From assembly GCA_014879655.1 (NCBI GenBank), contig JACSRS010000117.1:1-64000 (forward strand): a stretch of DNA of 64,000 nucleotides, given 5' to 3'. This document shows positions 1-8,766 of the stretch, one piece after another (the stretch's first letter is position 1; each line of letters opens with the position of its first letter). Origin of the DNA: Burkholderiaceae bacterium. GTDB taxonomy: Bacteria; Pseudomonadota; Gammaproteobacteria; Burkholderiales; Burkholderiaceae_C. The notes beneath the pieces were generated by a model. That model had not been told where the DNA came from. It saw only the letters and a list, made by a program, of their open reading frames with translations, and made no database searches. Made by a program: the position numbers and the translations under genes.

Positions 1-996
1 CAGGTCGCTGATGAGCTTGGTCACCAGCCCGATCAGCGTGAACAGGTACAGCGTGCCCAGCACCACCGGATAGTCGCGCCGGATCACCGATTCGTAGCTC
101 AACAGGCCCAGGCCGTCGAGCGAGAACAGCGTCTCGATCAGCAGCGAGCCGGCAAAGAAGGCACCGATGAAAGCCGCAGGGAAGCCGGTAATGATGGGTA
201 TCAGCGCGTTGCGCATCACGTGCTTCCAGAGCACGCGGCGCTCGGAGAGTCCCTTTGCCCGGGCGGTCAGCACATATTGCTTGCGGATTTCCTCCAGAAA
301 CGCGTTCTTGGTCAGCATGGTCGTCACGGCAAACGCACCCACCACGCTGGCGGTCACCGGCAACGCAATATGCCAGAGGTAGTCGGTGATCTTTGCAGCC
401 CAGCTCAGCGTGTCCCAGTTGCTCGACGTCAGGCCTCGCAGCGGAAACCACTGCAGCTGGCCGCCGAATATCACCAACAGCGCCACGCCGAGCACAAAGC
501 CGGGAATGGCGTAGCCGATCAGCACCAGCAGGCTGGTGAGCGTGTCAAACCGGCTGCCTGCCCGCACCGCCTTGGCAATGCCCAGCGGCACCGATATCAG
601 GTAGCTGAGAAAGAACGTCCACAAGCCCAGGCTGACTGAAACCGGCAGCTTCTCCTTGACCAGCGTCCACACGTCCTTGGGATAGAAAAAGCTCTTGCCC
701 AGATCGAAACGCGCGAACTGCTTGAGCATCTGCCAGAAGCGCTCAGGCGCGGGCTTGTCGAAGCCATAGAGCGCCCGGATCTCGGCAATGCGCGCCGCGT
801 CCACGCCCTGGCGGCCGCGGTAGCCGGCGCCGCTGGCCGCCGCGCCCTCGCCGCCGGTATCGCGCCCCTGCAGTTGCGCCACCATCTGCTCGACCGGGCC
901 ACCGGGCACGAACTGGATCACGACAAAGGTCAGCAGCAGCACGCCCAGCAAGGTGGGAATCATCAGCAGCAGCCGCTTGAGAATGTAGGCCACCAC
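1..996 (-). CDS. yejB: Peptide ABC transporter permease, YejB-like (partial)
   Basis: Inner-membrane permease of a dipeptide/oligopeptide (microcin C-type) ABC importer. Reading the minus strand from a GTG at 996 gives an N-terminal membrane helix beginning VVAYILKRLLLMIPTLLG, then a periplasmic stretch, several hydrophobic segments and the permease EAA-type loop (LTARAKGLSERRVLWKHVMRNA). The reading frame is open to the window edge, so the C-terminus is missing. It starts two bases after the yejA stop (999-1001), so the two are clearly co-transcribed, binding protein first. A second GTG at 993 is an equally possible start. The YejB assignment rests on the long insert after the first helix and on the yejA neighbour; the exact substrate is not determinable. 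Confidence 0.85.
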   Translation of the reverse strand, partial: MVAYILKRLLLMIPTLLGVLLLTFVVIQFVPGGPVEQMVAQLQGRDTGGEGAAASGAGYRGRQGVDAARIAEIRALYGFDKPAPERFWQMLKQFARFDLGKSFFYPKDVWTLVKEKLPVSVSLGLWTFFLSYLISVPLGIAKAVRAGSRFDTLTSLLVLIGYAIPGFVLGVALLVIFGGQLQWFPLRGLTSSNWDTLSWAAKITDYLWHIALPVTASVVGAFAVTTMLTKNAFLEEIRKQYVLTARAKGLSERRVLWKHVMRNALIPIITGFPAAFIGAFFAGSLLIETLFSLDGLGLLSYESVIRRDYPVVLGTLYLFTLIGLVTKLISDL

Positions 997-998
997 GA

Positions 999-2852
999 CT
1001 ATTTTTTCTCCAGCCGCAGGCGCAGCGCTTCCCGGTTGGCCGGGGTGGCCCACCAGGTGCTGGTGATCCAGGACTCTGGCTGGTAGTAGCGCGGCATCAC
1101 CGCCGGGACTTCAAACAGCCCCGCACGCCAGGCCACCCGGTGCACACCCGAATACCAGTGCGGAACCACATAGTGGCCGAACCGCAGCACGCGGTCGAGC
1201 GCGCGCACACTGGCCACCAGTTGCGGCCGGGTTCGCGCCGAGATCACCTGGTCCAGGAGCGCATCCACCGCCGGATCACGCACACCGATGACGTTGGACG
1301 AGCCTTCAATGCCTGCGGCCTTTGAACCGAAGCGCTCCAGCAATTCGGTACCCGGCGCTTCGCTGCCGACGCTGCGGCTGCTGGTGACGTCAAAGTCAAA
1401 AACATCCATGCGCTTTTGCAGGATGGCGAAGTCGATGACCTTGTAATTGACCTGAATGCCCAGTTTTTCCAGGTTCTTGGCAATCGGCGTGACAATTCGC
1501 CCCATCGATCCACCACTGTCCAGGATCTCAACCGTGAAGGGCTCACCTTTGTCGTTTCGCAGCGCGCCGTCGCGATAGTGCCATCCGGCGTCGTTGAGCA
1601 GCTTGCGCGCCCGGCGCAGGTTGTCGCGCAGTGTCTGCCCCGAGGCCGGATCGAGACTCGTCACCGGTGGCAGCGGCACGGGCTCGGTGAAAAGCCCCGG
1701 CGGCAGCTGAGCGCGCAGCGGCTCCAGCAACGCCAGTTCGTCCGGGCCGGGCAGGCCTTTCGCCTCGAAATCGCTGGCGACGAAGAACCCGCGAACCCGG
1801 GTGTAGGCGTTGTAGAACAGCTGGCGGTTCAGCCACTCGAAGTCCATCGCCAGACCGATGGCTTCGCGCACCCGGGGGTCTTTGAACTTGTCGCGCCGCG
1901 TGTTGAACTGGAAACCCTGGAAGTCCCCGGCGTTGCCGTGTTGCAGCTCCCTCTTGATCAGCTGGCCGGAGTCGAAAGCCTTGCCCGTGTATGCCCTCGC
2001 CCATTCGCGGGCGATGAACGCCTGTATGTAGTCGAATTCGCCGGCCTTGAAGGCCTCCAGCTGCGCCGTGTTGTCCTTGTAGATCTTGTAGGTGATGCGG
2101 TCGAAATTGAACATGCCGCGGCGCACGTTGACGTCCTTCGCCCAGTAGGCCGGATCGCGCTCGTAAGTGATGTCGCGCCCGAAATTCACCTTGCCGATCC
2201 GGTAAGGGCCGCTGCCGATGGGCAGATCGGTCACGATCTGGTCCAGCGGCTTGACCTTGCCGTCAACCACACCCCATTTGCGGCTGAACACCGGCAGGCT
2301 GCCGACGATCAGCGGCAGTTCGGCATTCGCGCGCTTGAAGTCAAATCGGATGGTGCGCTCGCCCAGAACGGTCGCGCCTCGCACCTCGCCAAAGATGGTG
2401 CGGTACTGGGGCGCGGCCTCCTTGCTGGTGAGACGGTCGAACGAATGCTTCACGTCGGCGGCCAGCACCGGGTCACCATTGCTGAAACGCGCCAGCGGGT
2501 TGAGCCTGAAAACCGCCGAGAGGTGGTCGGCCGACACGCTGATGTCTTCGGCCAGCAGGCCGTAGGCGACCGTCGGCTCGTCCAGCGTTGGCGTCAGCAG
2601 GCTCTCAAAAACCAGATCGCCCAGGCCCGGCGGCGCGCTGCCCTTGAGTGTGAACGGGTTGTACTTGTCGAAGTTGGACAACCGGGTCGGCGGCACCAGC
2701 GATATCTCGCCGCCTTTGGGTGCATTCGGGTTGACGTAGTCGAAATGGGCAAACCCGGCCGGATACCTGAACTCGCCGAACTGGGAATAACCATGCGCTG
2801 CCCATGCAGGAAGACCCACAGCCAGTAACAAAAATAGCAGCCAACCACGCAT
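999..2852 (-). CDS. yejA: Extracellular peptide-binding protein, YejA-like (SBP family 5)
   Basis: Periplasmic solute-binding protein of the YejABEF-type peptide importer. The chosen ATG at 2852 gives a typical signal peptide (MRGWLLFLLLAVGLPAWAA) followed at once by the HGYSQFGEFRYP segment usual for YejA; a GTG at 2867 would add five residues before it. About 617 residues is normal for the family. The body has SBP_bac_5 hallmarks: a fold start with NPNAPKGGEISL, the YRIGKVNFGRDITYERDPAYW region and a C-terminal VPHWY segment. It is divergent from fabI across only about 40 bases, so the promoters must overlap. The substrate is inferred from the family. Confidence 0.88.
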   Translation of the reverse strand: MRGWLLFLLLAVGLPAWAAHGYSQFGEFRYPAGFAHFDYVNPNAPKGGEISLVPPTRLSNFDKYNPFTLKGSAPPGLGDLVFESLLTPTLDEPTVAYGLLAEDISVSADHLSAVFRLNPLARFSNGDPVLAADVKHSFDRLTSKEAAPQYRTIFGEVRGATVLGERTIRFDFKRANAELPLIVGSLPVFSRKWGVVDGKVKPLDQIVTDLPIGSGPYRIGKVNFGRDITYERDPAYWAKDVNVRRGMFNFDRITYKIYKDNTAQLEAFKAGEFDYIQAFIAREWARAYTGKAFDSGQLIKRELQHGNAGDFQGFQFNTRRDKFKDPRVREAIGLAMDFEWLNRQLFYNAYTRVRGFFVASDFEAKGLPGPDELALLEPLRAQLPPGLFTEPVPLPPVTSLDPASGQTLRDNLRRARKLLNDAGWHYRDGALRNDKGEPFTVEILDSGGSMGRIVTPIAKNLEKLGIQVNYKVIDFAILQKRMDVFDFDVTSSRSVGSEAPGTELLERFGSKAAGIEGSSNVIGVRDPAVDALLDQVISARTRPQLVASVRALDRVLRFGHYVVPHWYSGVHRVAWRAGLFEVPAVMPRYYQPESWITSTWWATPANREALRLRLEKK

Positions 2853-2890
2853 GCGACAATTCTGCACAGATTTACTGAGGAGACGCCCCC

Positions 2891-3709
2891 ATGAGCCAGA
2901 AAACCGGCTTTCTCACTGGCAAGAAGCTGCTGATCACCGGCCTGCTGTCCAACCGTTCGATCGCTTACGGCATAGCCCGGGCCTGCCACGCGCAGGGCGC
3001 AGAACTGGCTTTCAGCTACGTCGGCGACCGTTTCAAGGACCGCATCACCGAGTTTGCCGCCGAGTTCGACTCCAAACTGGTGTTCGATTGCGACGTCGCC
3101 AGCGATGAGCAGATCGCCCGAATGTTCCGCGACCTGTCACAAACCTGGCCAACCTTTGACGGCTTCGTGCACGCCATCGGTTTTGCGCCGCGCGAGGCGA
3201 TTGCCGGCGATTTTCTGGAAGGCCTCTCGCGCGAGGGCTATCGCATCGCCCACGACATCAGCGCGTACAGTTTCCCGGGCATGGCCAAAGCGGCGCTGCC
3301 GATGCTCAACGACAAGTCCGCCCTGCTGACGCTGACCTACCTGGGCGCGCTGCGCACCATTCCCAACTACAACACGATGGGGCTGGCCAAGGCGGCGCTC
3401 GAGGCGTCGGTGCGCTACCTGGCCGAATCGCTGGGCCGCACGCGCGACGGCCGCTGCATCCGCGTCAACGGCATCAGCGCCGGCCCGATCCGCACGCTGG
3501 CGGCCAGCGGTATCAAGGATTTCGGCAAGTTGCTCGGCCGGGTGGCCGAAGCCTCGCCGCTTCGCCGCAACATCACGATCGAGGACGTTGGCAACGTTGC
3601 CGCGTTCCTGCTGAGCGATCTGGCCAGCGGCGTGACCGCCGAGATCACCTATGTGGATGGCGGTTTCAGCCAGACCGCCGGCGTCTCGGCCGATGTTGTG
3701 GCGGGGTGA
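2891..3709 (+). CDS. fabI: Enoyl-[acyl-carrier-protein] reductase (NADH)
   Basis: Catalyses the last reductive step of each fatty-acid elongation cycle, reducing trans-2-enoyl-ACP with NADH in the cytoplasm. The 272-residue protein is the usual size. The N-terminus has the FabI form of the dinucleotide loop ([15 protein letters not shown]) instead of the ordinary SDR GxxxGxG. The catalytic pair is Tyr160 and Lys167 in YNTMGLAK, with a further conserved Tyr150. A strong GAGGAG ribosome site precedes the ATG at 2891. It is the triclosan-target type of enoyl reductase. It stands alone, divergent from yejA and followed by a dispersed repeat. Confidence 0.95.
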   Translation: MSQKTGFLTGKKLLITGLLSNRSIAYGIARACHAQGAELAFSYVGDRFKDRITEFAAEFDSKLVFDCDVASDEQIARMFRDLSQTWPTFDGFVHAIGFAPREAIAGDFLEGLSREGYRIAHDISAYSFPGMAKAALPMLNDKSALLTLTYLGALRTIPNYNTMGLAKAALEASVRYLAESLGRTRDGRCIRVNGISAGPIRTLAASGIKDFGKLLGRVAEASPLRRNITIEDVGNVAAFLLSDLASGVTAEITYVDGGFSQTAGVSADVVAG

Positions 3710-3762
3710 GACCGCTGGGCATCCGCCCTGCGCGCAAGCCGGGCTGCGGGTGCAACGCCGAC

Positions 3763-3832
3763 AACTATCTTATCGATAGCAAAAGCTGACTATTTGACGC
3801 TGGATCGAGCCGATTTAGACCATAAATCGGCC
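3763..3832 (-). repeat. Dispersed AT-rich repeat, copy A
   Basis: Read on the minus strand this holds CCAGCGTCAA (core 3794-3803), then a GTCA block, TTGCTATC and a short palindrome CTATCTTATCGATAG. It belongs to a family with six further copies in the window. This copy is intergenic, between the convergent fabI and decarboxylase genes. Confidence 0.6.
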
Positions 3833-3855
3833 ACCTGAAACCCCGAGGGGGCCCC

Positions 3856-6132
3856 TCACTTGCGGACGCAATCGGCGTAATACCGGCGCACACCGTCCTC
3901 GCCCTCTACCTCCACCAGACCGTGGATGTCGGTCTCGAAGCCCGGGCACTGATTGTGCAGGACCCGCGAGAACTTCAGGTAGTCGACGATCTTCTTGTTG
4001 AACACTTCGCCCGGAATCAGCAACGGGATGCCCGGCGGGTAAGGCGTGACCAGGCCCACGGTGATGCGGCCTTCCAGCTGGTCGATTTCCACCCGCTCGG
4101 TCTTGCGGTGGGCAATGTGGGCGTAGGCGTCTGCCGGCGTCATCGCCGGCGTCAGGTCGCTCAGATACATCTCGGTGGTGAGCCGCGCAATGTCGTACTT
4201 GGCGTACATCTCGTGCACACGCTGGCACAGGTCTCGCAGACCCATGCGTTCGTAGCGCGGGTGCTGCTGGCAGAACTCCGGCATCATGCGCCACAGCGGC
4301 TGGTTCTTGTCGTAATCGTCCTTGAACTGCTGCAACGCGGTCAGCAACGTGTTCCAGCGGCCCTTGGTGATGCCGATGGTGAACATGATGAAGAAGCTGT
4401 ACAGGCCCGTCTTTTCCACCACCACGCCGTGCTCGGCCAGGAACTTGGTGACGATGGACGCTGGAATGCCGGTTTTGGCAAAGCGCCCGTTCAGGTCCAG
4501 GCCCGGCGTGACGATGGTCGACTTGATCGGGTCGAGCATGTTGAAACCGTCGGCAATCTCGCCGAAACCGTGCCATTTGGCTCCCTTGCGGTTGCTTTTG
4601 GCATCGCTGCGCAAAATCCAGTCTTCGGCCCGGCCAATGCCCTCTTCCACCAGTTTTTCGGGGCCCCAGACCTTGAACCACCAGTCGTCACCGAACTCGC
4701 CCGCGACCTTACGCATCGCACGGCGAAAGTCCAGCGCCTCGGCAATGCTCTCCTCCACCAGCGCGGTGCCGCCGGGCGGCTCCATCATCGCCGCCGCCAC
4801 GTCGCAGCTGGCAATGATGCTGTACTGCGGGGAGGTCGACGTGTGCATCAGGTAGGCCTCGTTGAACAGGTGCCGATCCAGCTTCGTGGTCTGTGAATCC
4901 TGCACCAGTACCTGGCTGGCCTGGCTGATTCCTGCCAGCAGCTTGTGAATGGACTGCGTGGCGTAGACCACCGCCTTCATCGGCCGCACGCGCTTCTTGC
5001 CCATCGCGTGATAGGCGCCATAGAACGGGTGAAACGCGGCGTGCGGCAGCCAGGCTTCGTCGAAATGCAGGTTGTCGACGTAACCGTCAAGCATTGTCTT
5101 GATGGTCTCGGTGTTGTAGAGCACGCCGTCGTAGGTCGATTGCGTCAGCGTCATCACGCGCGGCTTGACCTTTTTCGGATCGACACCCTTGAGCAGCGGG
5201 TTGGCGGCGATCTTGGCCTGGATGGCCGACGGCTCGAATTCGCTCCTGGGGATCGGACCGATGATGCCGAAATGGTTGCGCGTGGGTTTGAGGAAGACCG
5301 GGATCGCACCGGTCATGATGATGGCGTGCAGGATGGACTTGTGGCAGTTGCGATCGACCACCACCACGTCGCCCGGTGCCACGGTGTGGTGCCAGACCAT
5401 CTTGTTCGAGGTACTGGTGCCGTTGGTGACGAAGAAGCAGTGATCGGCATTGAAGATGCGCGCCGCATTGCGCTCGCTCTCGCCGATGGCACCGTTGTGA
5501 TCCAGCAGCTGGCCCAGTTCCTCGACCGCGTTGCAGACGTCGGCGCGCAGCATGTTTTCGCCGTAAAACTGGTGGTACATCTGCCCGACCGGGCTTTTCA
5601 GAAACGCCACGCCGCCCGAGTGCCCCGGGCAGTGCCAGCTGTAGGAGCCGTCTTCGGCGTAGTCGAGCAAGGCCTTGAAGAACGGCGGCTGCACGCTCTC
5701 CAGGTAGCTCTTGGCCTCCCGGATGATGTGGCGCGCCACGAACTCGGGCGTGTCCTCGAACATGTGGATGAAACCGTGCAGTTCGCGCAGGATGTCGTTG
5801 GGCAGGTGCCGGCTGGTCTTGGTCTCGCCGTAGATGTAGATCGGCACGTCGGCGTTCTTGCGGCGCACCTCGCCGATGAAGGCGCGCAGACTCAGCACGA
5901 TGGGGTCCAGCTCCGGCCCAGGCGTGAACTCTTCATCGTCGATCGACAGGATGAACGCGCTGGCACGGCTTTGCTGCTGGGCAAACTGCGACAGGTCGCC
6001 ATAGCTGGTGACGCCCAGCACCTCGAACCCTTCGCTCTCGATGGCCTGGGCCAGCGCCCGGATGCTCAGGCCGGAGGTGTTTTCGGAGCGGTAGTCTTCG
6101 TCGATGATGACGATGGGGAAGCGAAATTTCAT
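3856..6132 (-). CDS. PLP-dependent ornithine/lysine/arginine decarboxylase
   Basis: Large fold-type-I amino-acid decarboxylase that turns a basic amino acid into its diamine plus CO2. The N-terminal ~130 residues form the response-regulator-like wing domain (IVIIDEDYRSE...). The PLP domain has HCPGHSGG, the FDEAW motif (358-362) and the cofactor lysine Lys397 in SIHKLLAGISQAS. At 758 residues it matches the CadA/AdiA/LdcC class. FDEAW with a following YHAM and the VEESIAEALDFR segment look nearer to the arginine type than to CadA, but substrate cannot be fixed by eye. The 5' leader holds a GCCCGC-TCAG-GCGGGC hairpin (6148-6163) just upstream of the start. No antiporter gene is adjacent, so an acid-resistance or polyamine role is open. 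Confidence 0.88.
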   Translation of the reverse strand: MKFRFPIVIIDEDYRSENTSGLSIRALAQAIESEGFEVLGVTSYGDLSQFAQQQSRASAFILSIDDEEFTPGPELDPIVLSLRAFIGEVRRKNADVPIYIYGETKTSRHLPNDILRELHGFIHMFEDTPEFVARHIIREAKSYLESVQPPFFKALLDYAEDGSYSWHCPGHSGGVAFLKSPVGQMYHQFYGENMLRADVCNAVEELGQLLDHNGAIGESERNAARIFNADHCFFVTNGTSTSNKMVWHHTVAPGDVVVVDRNCHKSILHAIIMTGAIPVFLKPTRNHFGIIGPIPRSEFEPSAIQAKIAANPLLKGVDPKKVKPRVMTLTQSTYDGVLYNTETIKTMLDGYVDNLHFDEAWLPHAAFHPFYGAYHAMGKKRVRPMKAVVYATQSIHKLLAGISQASQVLVQDSQTTKLDRHLFNEAYLMHTSTSPQYSIIASCDVAAAMMEPPGGTALVEESIAEALDFRRAMRKVAGEFGDDWWFKVWGPEKLVEEGIGRAEDWILRSDAKSNRKGAKWHGFGEIADGFNMLDPIKSTIVTPGLDLNGRFAKTGIPASIVTKFLAEHGVVVEKTGLYSFFIMFTIGITKGRWNTLLTALQQFKDDYDKNQPLWRMMPEFCQQHPRYERMGLRDLCQRVHEMYAKYDIARLTTEMYLSDLTPAMTPADAYAHIAHRKTERVEIDQLEGRITVGLVTPYPPGIPLLIPGEVFNKKIVDYLKFSRVLHNQCPGFETDIHGLVEVEGEDGVRRYYADCVRK

Positions 6133-6272
6133 GAAAAGCTCCGGTCGGCCCGCTCAGGCGGGCGGAGAAAAACGCAAACAGGCGCGAAGTGTAAGGATAA
6201 ACAGTGTCACCTGCCTTGCAGCGATGGCAGATTGGTCCAGAATGAAGGTTGGATGCCAATGAGAGGATGCCC

Positions 6273-6698
6273 ATGACCGAATCGACCATCTGGTGGCTGC
6301 TTGCCGGCTCGGCCGTTGCCGTCGAGCTGATCACCGGCACCTTTTACCTGCTGATGCTGGCGATCGGCCTGGCCGCAGCAGCGGTGGCCGCCCACATGGG
6401 CGCCAGCTTGAACACCCAGTTCGTCACCGCCGGACTGATCGGCGGCGCGGCAGTGGTCGGCCAGTATTTTCTGCGCAAGCGGAGCGCCACCGATCCGTCG
6501 ATCCGGTCGCTGCGCAGCGTGAACCTGGACGTGGGCGAGGTGATCCAGATCGATGCCTGGGGCCCGGACGGCACGGCTGCTGTGAAGTACCGCGGCGCCA
6601 ACTGGACCGCCATACACCGCCCCGGCGTGACGCCCGCAGCCGGGCCGCACCGCGTTGCCGAGCTGGTGGGCAGCCGGCTATTGGTCGACCGCGTCTGA
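6273..6698 (+). CDS. NfeD-family membrane protein
   Basis: Small membrane protein (about 141 residues) with two or three N-terminal hydrophobic segments and a soluble C-terminal OB-fold domain (VNLDVGEVIQIDAWGPDGTAAVKYRGANWTA), the NfeD-like layout. These proteins pair with SPFH/stomatin proteins and help organise membrane microdomains. The ATG at 6273 is preferred because GAGAGG lies six bases upstream; an in-frame ATG at 6267 would overlap that ribosome site. The gene is followed after about 55 bases by the stomatin-like gene, the usual two-gene unit. Its exact role is unknown. Confidence 0.85.
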   Translation: MTESTIWWLLAGSAVAVELITGTFYLLMLAIGLAAAAVAAHMGASLNTQFVTAGLIGGAAVVGQYFLRKRSATDPSIRSLRSVNLDVGEVIQIDAWGPDGTAAVKYRGANWTAIHRPGVTPAAGPHRVAELVGSRLLVDRV

Positions 6699-6753
6699 CT
6701 GCTTCCCACGCCGCAAGCTGACTCTTTCTCTTTGTTCCAACCGGAGACCCTCC

Positions 6754-7668
6754 ATGGAAATCGCCGTCCTTCTTTTTGTCATCGCCGTCATCTTCATCAC
6801 CCGCTCGATCAAGGTCGTGCCGCAGCAGAACGCCTGGGTGGTCGAGCGCCTGGGCAAATACCATGCAGCACTGGCGCCGGGCCTGAACTTCCTGGTGCCG
6901 TTCATTGACAAGGTGGCCTACCGGCACAGTCTGAAAGAGATCCCGCTGGACGTGCCCAGCCAGGTCTGTATCACCCGCGACAACACCCAGTTGCAGGTGG
7001 ACGGCATCCTGTACTTCCAGGTCACCGACCCGATGCGCGCCAGTTACGGCTCGTCCAACTACATCATGGCGGTGACCCAGCTGGCCCAGACCTCGCTGCG
7101 CAGCGTGATCGGCAAGCTCGAACTGGACAAGACTTTCGAGGAGCGCGACATCATCAATGCGCAAGTGGTGCAGGCCATCGACGAAGCGGCGCTGAACTGG
7201 GGGGTGAAGGTGCTGCGCTACGAAATCAAGGACCTGACACCGCCAAAGGAAATCCTGCACGCGATGCAGGCGCAGATCACCGCCGAGCGCGAGAAGCGTG
7301 CACTGATCGCCGCCTCAGAAGGGCGCCGGCAGGAGCAGATCAACATCGCCACCGGTGAACGCGAGGCCTTCATTGCCCGCTCCGAAGGCGAAAAGCAGGC
7401 GGTGATCAACAAGGCGCAGGGCGAGGCCGCCTCCATCACCGCCGTGGCCGTGGCCACGGCCGAGGCCATCGAACGGGTCGCGGCCGCCATCCGCCAGCCC
7501 GGCGGCGAGCAGGCCGTGCAGCTGAAGGTGGCCGAAAAGGCCGTGGAGGCGTACAGCCAGGTTGCCGGCGACGCCACGACCACGCTGATCATTCCCTCCA
7601 ACATGACCGAGGTGTCAGCCTTGATCGCTTCGGCCATGAAGATGGTGCAGACGACCAAGGCGAGCTGA
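6754..7668 (+). CDS. SPFH/stomatin-family protein, QmcA-like (slipin)
   Basis: Membrane-anchored SPFH protein of 304 residues. It has one N-terminal helix (MEIAVLLFVIAVIFITRSI), then the SPFH domain (VVPQQNAWVVERLGKYH... to about residue 180), then an Ala/Glu/Gln-rich coiled-coil stretch and a short hydrophobic tail. The ATG at 6754 has a GGAGA ribosome site; an upstream extension to 6655 would translate the nfeD 3' end and is unlikely. With NfeD it should form an oligomeric scaffold in membrane microdomains. Family members are linked to protease control and membrane stress, but nothing here points to a particular partner. Confidence 0.88.
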   Translation: MEIAVLLFVIAVIFITRSIKVVPQQNAWVVERLGKYHAALAPGLNFLVPFIDKVAYRHSLKEIPLDVPSQVCITRDNTQLQVDGILYFQVTDPMRASYGSSNYIMAVTQLAQTSLRSVIGKLELDKTFEERDIINAQVVQAIDEAALNWGVKVLRYEIKDLTPPKEILHAMQAQITAEREKRALIAASEGRRQEQINIATGEREAFIARSEGEKQAVINKAQGEAASITAVAVATAEAIERVAAAIRQPGGEQAVQLKVAEKAVEAYSQVAGDATTTLIIPSNMTEVSALIASAMKMVQTTKAS

Positions 7669-7724
7669 TTCCGGCACCCGCCCGGCGCTCCCGATCAGCC
7701 GCCGGATCGGGCCGCCGCCGCTGC

Positions 7725-7730
7725 TACAAT
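7725..7730 (+). promoter_or_regulatory. Probable -10 element of tRNA-Ser promoter
   Basis: TACAAT lies ten bases before the tRNA 5' end, after a very GC-rich stretch. No clear -35 hexamer is visible. Confidence 0.45.
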
Positions 7731-7740
7731 TGCGGGCTCT

Positions 7741-7831
7741 GGAGCGGTGGATGAGTGGTTTAAGTCGCACGCCTGGAAAGCGTGTGAGGGTTAATAGCCC
7801 TCCGCGGGTTCGAATCCCGCCTGCTCCGCCA
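7741..7831 (+). tRNA. tRNA-Ser (anticodon GGA)
   Basis: A 91-base class II tRNA with an encoded CCA end (7829-7831). The acceptor stem GGAGCGG pairs with CTGCTCC (7821-7827, one G-T pair); the anticodon loop CTGGAAA gives anticodon GGA, reading UCC/UCU serine codons; there is a long variable arm and the T loop GGTTCGAATCC. A strong intrinsic terminator follows directly, so it is a single-gene transcript. No integrase gene or duplicated 3' end is seen nearby. Confidence 0.97.
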
Positions 7832-7837
7832 GATGGA

Positions 7838-7870
7838 AACCCCAAGCAGTTGATCTGCTTGGGGTTTTTT
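7838..7870 (+). terminator. Intrinsic terminator after tRNA-Ser
   Basis: A perfect 12-base stem (AACCCCAAGCAG / CTGCTTGGGGTT) with a TTGAT loop is followed by a run of T. Confidence 0.93.
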
Positions 7871-8013
7871 CATGGGCACCGCCGTTTGACCACTGACCGG
7901 GGGGGCCGGGCCGTGATACCCTGCGCCCTTTTTGTGTCGCACCCGAACCGCAACGCCATGTTCCCATACACGATGGATCCCATCGCCGAGGCGACGAGGC
8001 TCGGGGGTGGCCG

Positions 8014-8766
8014 ATGAGCGCCGCACCGTTGGCGGCCCTGGTCACCACCGCGCTCGTGGCCAGCTGCGCGCTGCTGTTCGCGGCGAGCCTGTGGTCTTCA
8101 TGGGTGCTCGCCGGCCGACGCAGCGCCGCCGGATTCGCCGGCCTTGCGATGATGCTGGGCTGGTTTGCCGAGCAGATGGGCTCGTCGCGCGGCTGGTTTT
8201 TTGGCCGCTACCACTACACCGAGGTGCTCGGCCCGCAACTGGGCAATGTGCCCGTGGCGATTGTCCTGATGTGGTTTGCGCTGTGCTGGCTGGGCTACGC
8301 CATGGCCTGCCTGATCCTGTGGCGCCAGCCGGTACTGCCTGCTCCTGCAGGCGCTCTGCAGCGGTTGCTGACCGCCTGGCTGGCCGCCATGATCATCACC
8401 GCCTTCGATCTGGGCGCCGATCCCTATTTCGTCTTCGTGCTCAAGGCCTGGATCATGGCCCGGACCGACGGCGGCTGGTTTGGCGAAACGCTGCAGGGTT
8501 TTGCCGGCTGGATGTTCGTTTCCTTCGTCATCGTTTCGCTGTTCCAGGCCTTTTTTGCACCCGTCAGGCTTGCGTCCAGAGGCCGCCGCGAGCGCGCAGC
8601 GGCGCTGGTTGCACCGGCCATTTACGGGTTTGCGCTGGTGTTCCAGCTCTGCTTCGGTGACCCGGTTGAAGTCCGCGCTGTCGCCTTCTTTGCGATGGGT
8701 ATTGCGCTGTTTGTCGCGCTGGTCGCACGCTGGCAATGGATCGGCGAAACCACGAAAGGCCCCTGA
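8014..8766 (+). CDS. Carotenoid biosynthesis-type membrane protein (DUF422, CruF-like)
   Basis: Integral membrane protein of 250 residues with about seven hydrophobic segments. It carries the DUF422/CruF-family pattern: FFGRYHYTEVLGPQLGNVPVAIVLMWF, then TAFDLGADPYFV and GGWFGETLQGFAGWM. Characterised members hydrate the psi end groups of acyclic carotenoids, but many homologues lie outside carotenoid clusters and no other carotenoid gene is in this window. The stop overlaps the next start (TGATG), so it is co-transcribed with the MpaB-family gene. Function is inferred from the family only. Confidence 0.7.
   Translation: MSAAPLAALVTTALVASCALLFAASLWSSWVLAGRRSAAGFAGLAMMLGWFAEQMGSSRGWFFGRYHYTEVLGPQLGNVPVAIVLMWFALCWLGYAMACLILWRQPVLPAPAGALQRLLTAWLAAMIITAFDLGADPYFVFVLKAWIMARTDGGWFGETLQGFAGWMFVSFVIVSLFQAFFAPVRLASRGRRERAAALVAPAIYGFALVFQLCFGDPVEVRAVAFFAMGIALFVALVARWQWIGETTKGP

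Noticed and set aside
7741-7831. tRNA-Ser as an integration site for a mobile island
   Set aside because: No integrase, no direct repeat of the tRNA 3' end and no shift in gene character downstream. A terminator and ordinary genes follow.
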